6,062 bases of DNA from the NCBI GenBank assembly GCA_905235165.1, contig CAJOKK010000131.1, positions 1 through 6,062 of the forward strand. The letters are read 5' to 3'. This document shows positions 5,703-6,062 of the stretch, in pieces. Numbering within the stretch: the stretch's first letter is position 1; every line of letters begins with the position of its first letter. A program made the position numbers and the translations under genes. Source of the stretch: an uncultured Atopobiaceae bacterium (GTDB taxonomy: Bacteria; Actinomycetota; Coriobacteriia; Coriobacteriales; Atopobiaceae). The notes under the pieces are model-generated. The model did no database searches. It had not been told where the DNA came from and saw only the letters and a program-made list of their open reading frames with translations.

Positions 5703-5716
5703 CGAACACGTGTACG
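5703..5716. promoter_or_regulatory. Candidate LexA (SOS) box, upstream copy
   Basis: CGAACACGTGTACG is a 14-base palindrome with a single mismatched pair. It matches the Gram-positive/actinobacterial LexA pattern GAAC-N4-GTTC except for one base (GTAC in place of GTTC). It lies where the -35 of the candidate promoter would be. LexA binding is inferred from motif similarity only. Confidence 0.5.
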
Positions 5717-5722
5717 GTTATG

Positions 5723-5731
5723 TGCTACTAT
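5723..5731 (+). promoter_or_regulatory. Candidate extended -10 element of the right-edge gene
   Basis: TGCTACTAT fits an extended -10 (TGn followed by TACTAT). Transcription would begin near 5738, so the two operator-like sites lie over the -35 region and just after the start point. No good -35 is present at the usual distance, as is common with extended -10 promoters. Confidence 0.45.
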
Positions 5732-5744
5732 GTTGGGTAAAAGG

Positions 5745-5756
5745 GAACACATGTTC
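5745..5756. promoter_or_regulatory. Candidate LexA (SOS) box, downstream copy
   Basis: GAACACATGTTC matches GAAC-N4-GTTC exactly, with 5-bp arms GAACA/TGTTC. Its centre is 41 bases from that of the upstream copy, about four helical turns. It lies just before the ribosome binding site (GGAGGAG, 5760-5766), a position where bound repressor would block transcription. Confidence 0.65.
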
Positions 5757-5769
5757 TTTGGAGGAGCCC

Positions 5770-6062
5770 ATGTGGCAAGACAGTACTTGGAGCGTGTTGT
5801 ATCGGCAAGAGGATGACGGCGAGATGCGCCTTGTGGCGGCGTGTGAGCGCCCTGACGGGGCGATGGAGGTGGAAGAGCGCTCAGATGGCGAGCTGACCGC
5901 CCTGACCTACGGAACGATGACGTGTGTGCGCAAGACGATCATTCAAAAGGACGCTGTGGAGGCAATGCTGTGGGCGCTAGGCCCCTGTGAGGGCGACGCG
6001 ATGGCGGCACTGCAGAAGTTCTACGAGAAGGACGTCCGCTTCCTCTCAGACTTGCAGGACGT
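5770..6062 (+). CDS. Unrecognised protein, candidate SOS-regulated, C-terminus cut by window edge
   Basis: The frame opens with ATG at 5770 after a strong GGAGGAG (5760-5766), 5 bases from GGAGG to the start, and stays open for 97 complete codons to the window edge. The visible part starts MWQDSTWSVLYRQ and is acidic overall. It appears to begin with short strand-like segments (residues ~6-26, then ~47-62 including TYGTMTCVRKTII) and to continue into helical segments (~63-97, with AVEAMLWALG and AALQKFYEKDV). No signal peptide, membrane segment or catalytic motif is seen in this portion, and I do not recognise the family. It is separated from serS by that gene's terminator and has its own promoter region containing two LexA-box-like sites. 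If these are real, the gene would be induced by DNA damage; it is not LexA itself, since no N-terminal winged-helix start is visible. Confidence 0.85.
   Translation, partial: MWQDSTWSVLYRQEDDGEMRLVAACERPDGAMEVEERSDGELTALTYGTMTCVRKTIIQKDAVEAMLWALGPCEGDAMAALQKFYEKDVRFLSDLQD

Overview
The window looks like chromosome from a moderately high-GC Gram-positive actinobacterium. The style of the seryl-tRNA synthetase, the one-piece Ser/Thr kinase with a membrane tail, and the alanine/glutamate/lysine-rich membrane protein suggest the Coriobacteriia (Collinsella/Olsenella/Atopobium type). That placement is inference from general character; nothing in the window proves it.

Layout, left to right. (1) Positions 1-1604, minus strand: most of a Hanks-type Ser/Thr protein kinase whose C-terminal multi-pass membrane region runs off the left edge. 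(2) 1605-1790: a divergent intergenic region with a plausible kinase promoter and a tRNA promoter. (3) 1791-1877: tRNA-Leu with anticodon CAG and an encoded CCA end. (4) 1878-2619: a 742-base region with no gene. Its centre is a strictly periodic 52-bp array in which 30-base imperfect palindromes alternate with 22-base spacers, flanked by a 25-bp direct repeat. Its right part holds a possible promoter and a stem-loop ahead of the next gene. (5) 2620-3939, plus: a 439-residue low-complexity single-pass membrane protein with a duplicated tryptophan/acidic motif, not recognised. (6) 3940-4050: a strong hairpin with a perfect 17-bp stem between converging genes. (7) 4051-4269, minus: a 72-residue single-pass membrane protein with an acidic tail. 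(8) 4270-4361: a short divergent region with a 14-bp perfect palindrome. (9) 4362-5648, plus: serS, complete, followed by an intrinsic terminator. (10) 5770-6062, plus: the start of an unrecognised protein, preceded by two operator-like sites that fit the Gram-positive LexA (SOS) box.

The genes do not form one operon. There are five protein-coding units, all separately started. The housekeeping parts (tRNA-Leu, serS) are interleaved with signalling and envelope genes. The parts most worth a second look are the 52-bp palindrome array, the candidate SOS-controlled gene at the right edge, and the duplicated motif in the 439-residue membrane protein. No defence system, mobile element or CRISPR locus is supported.
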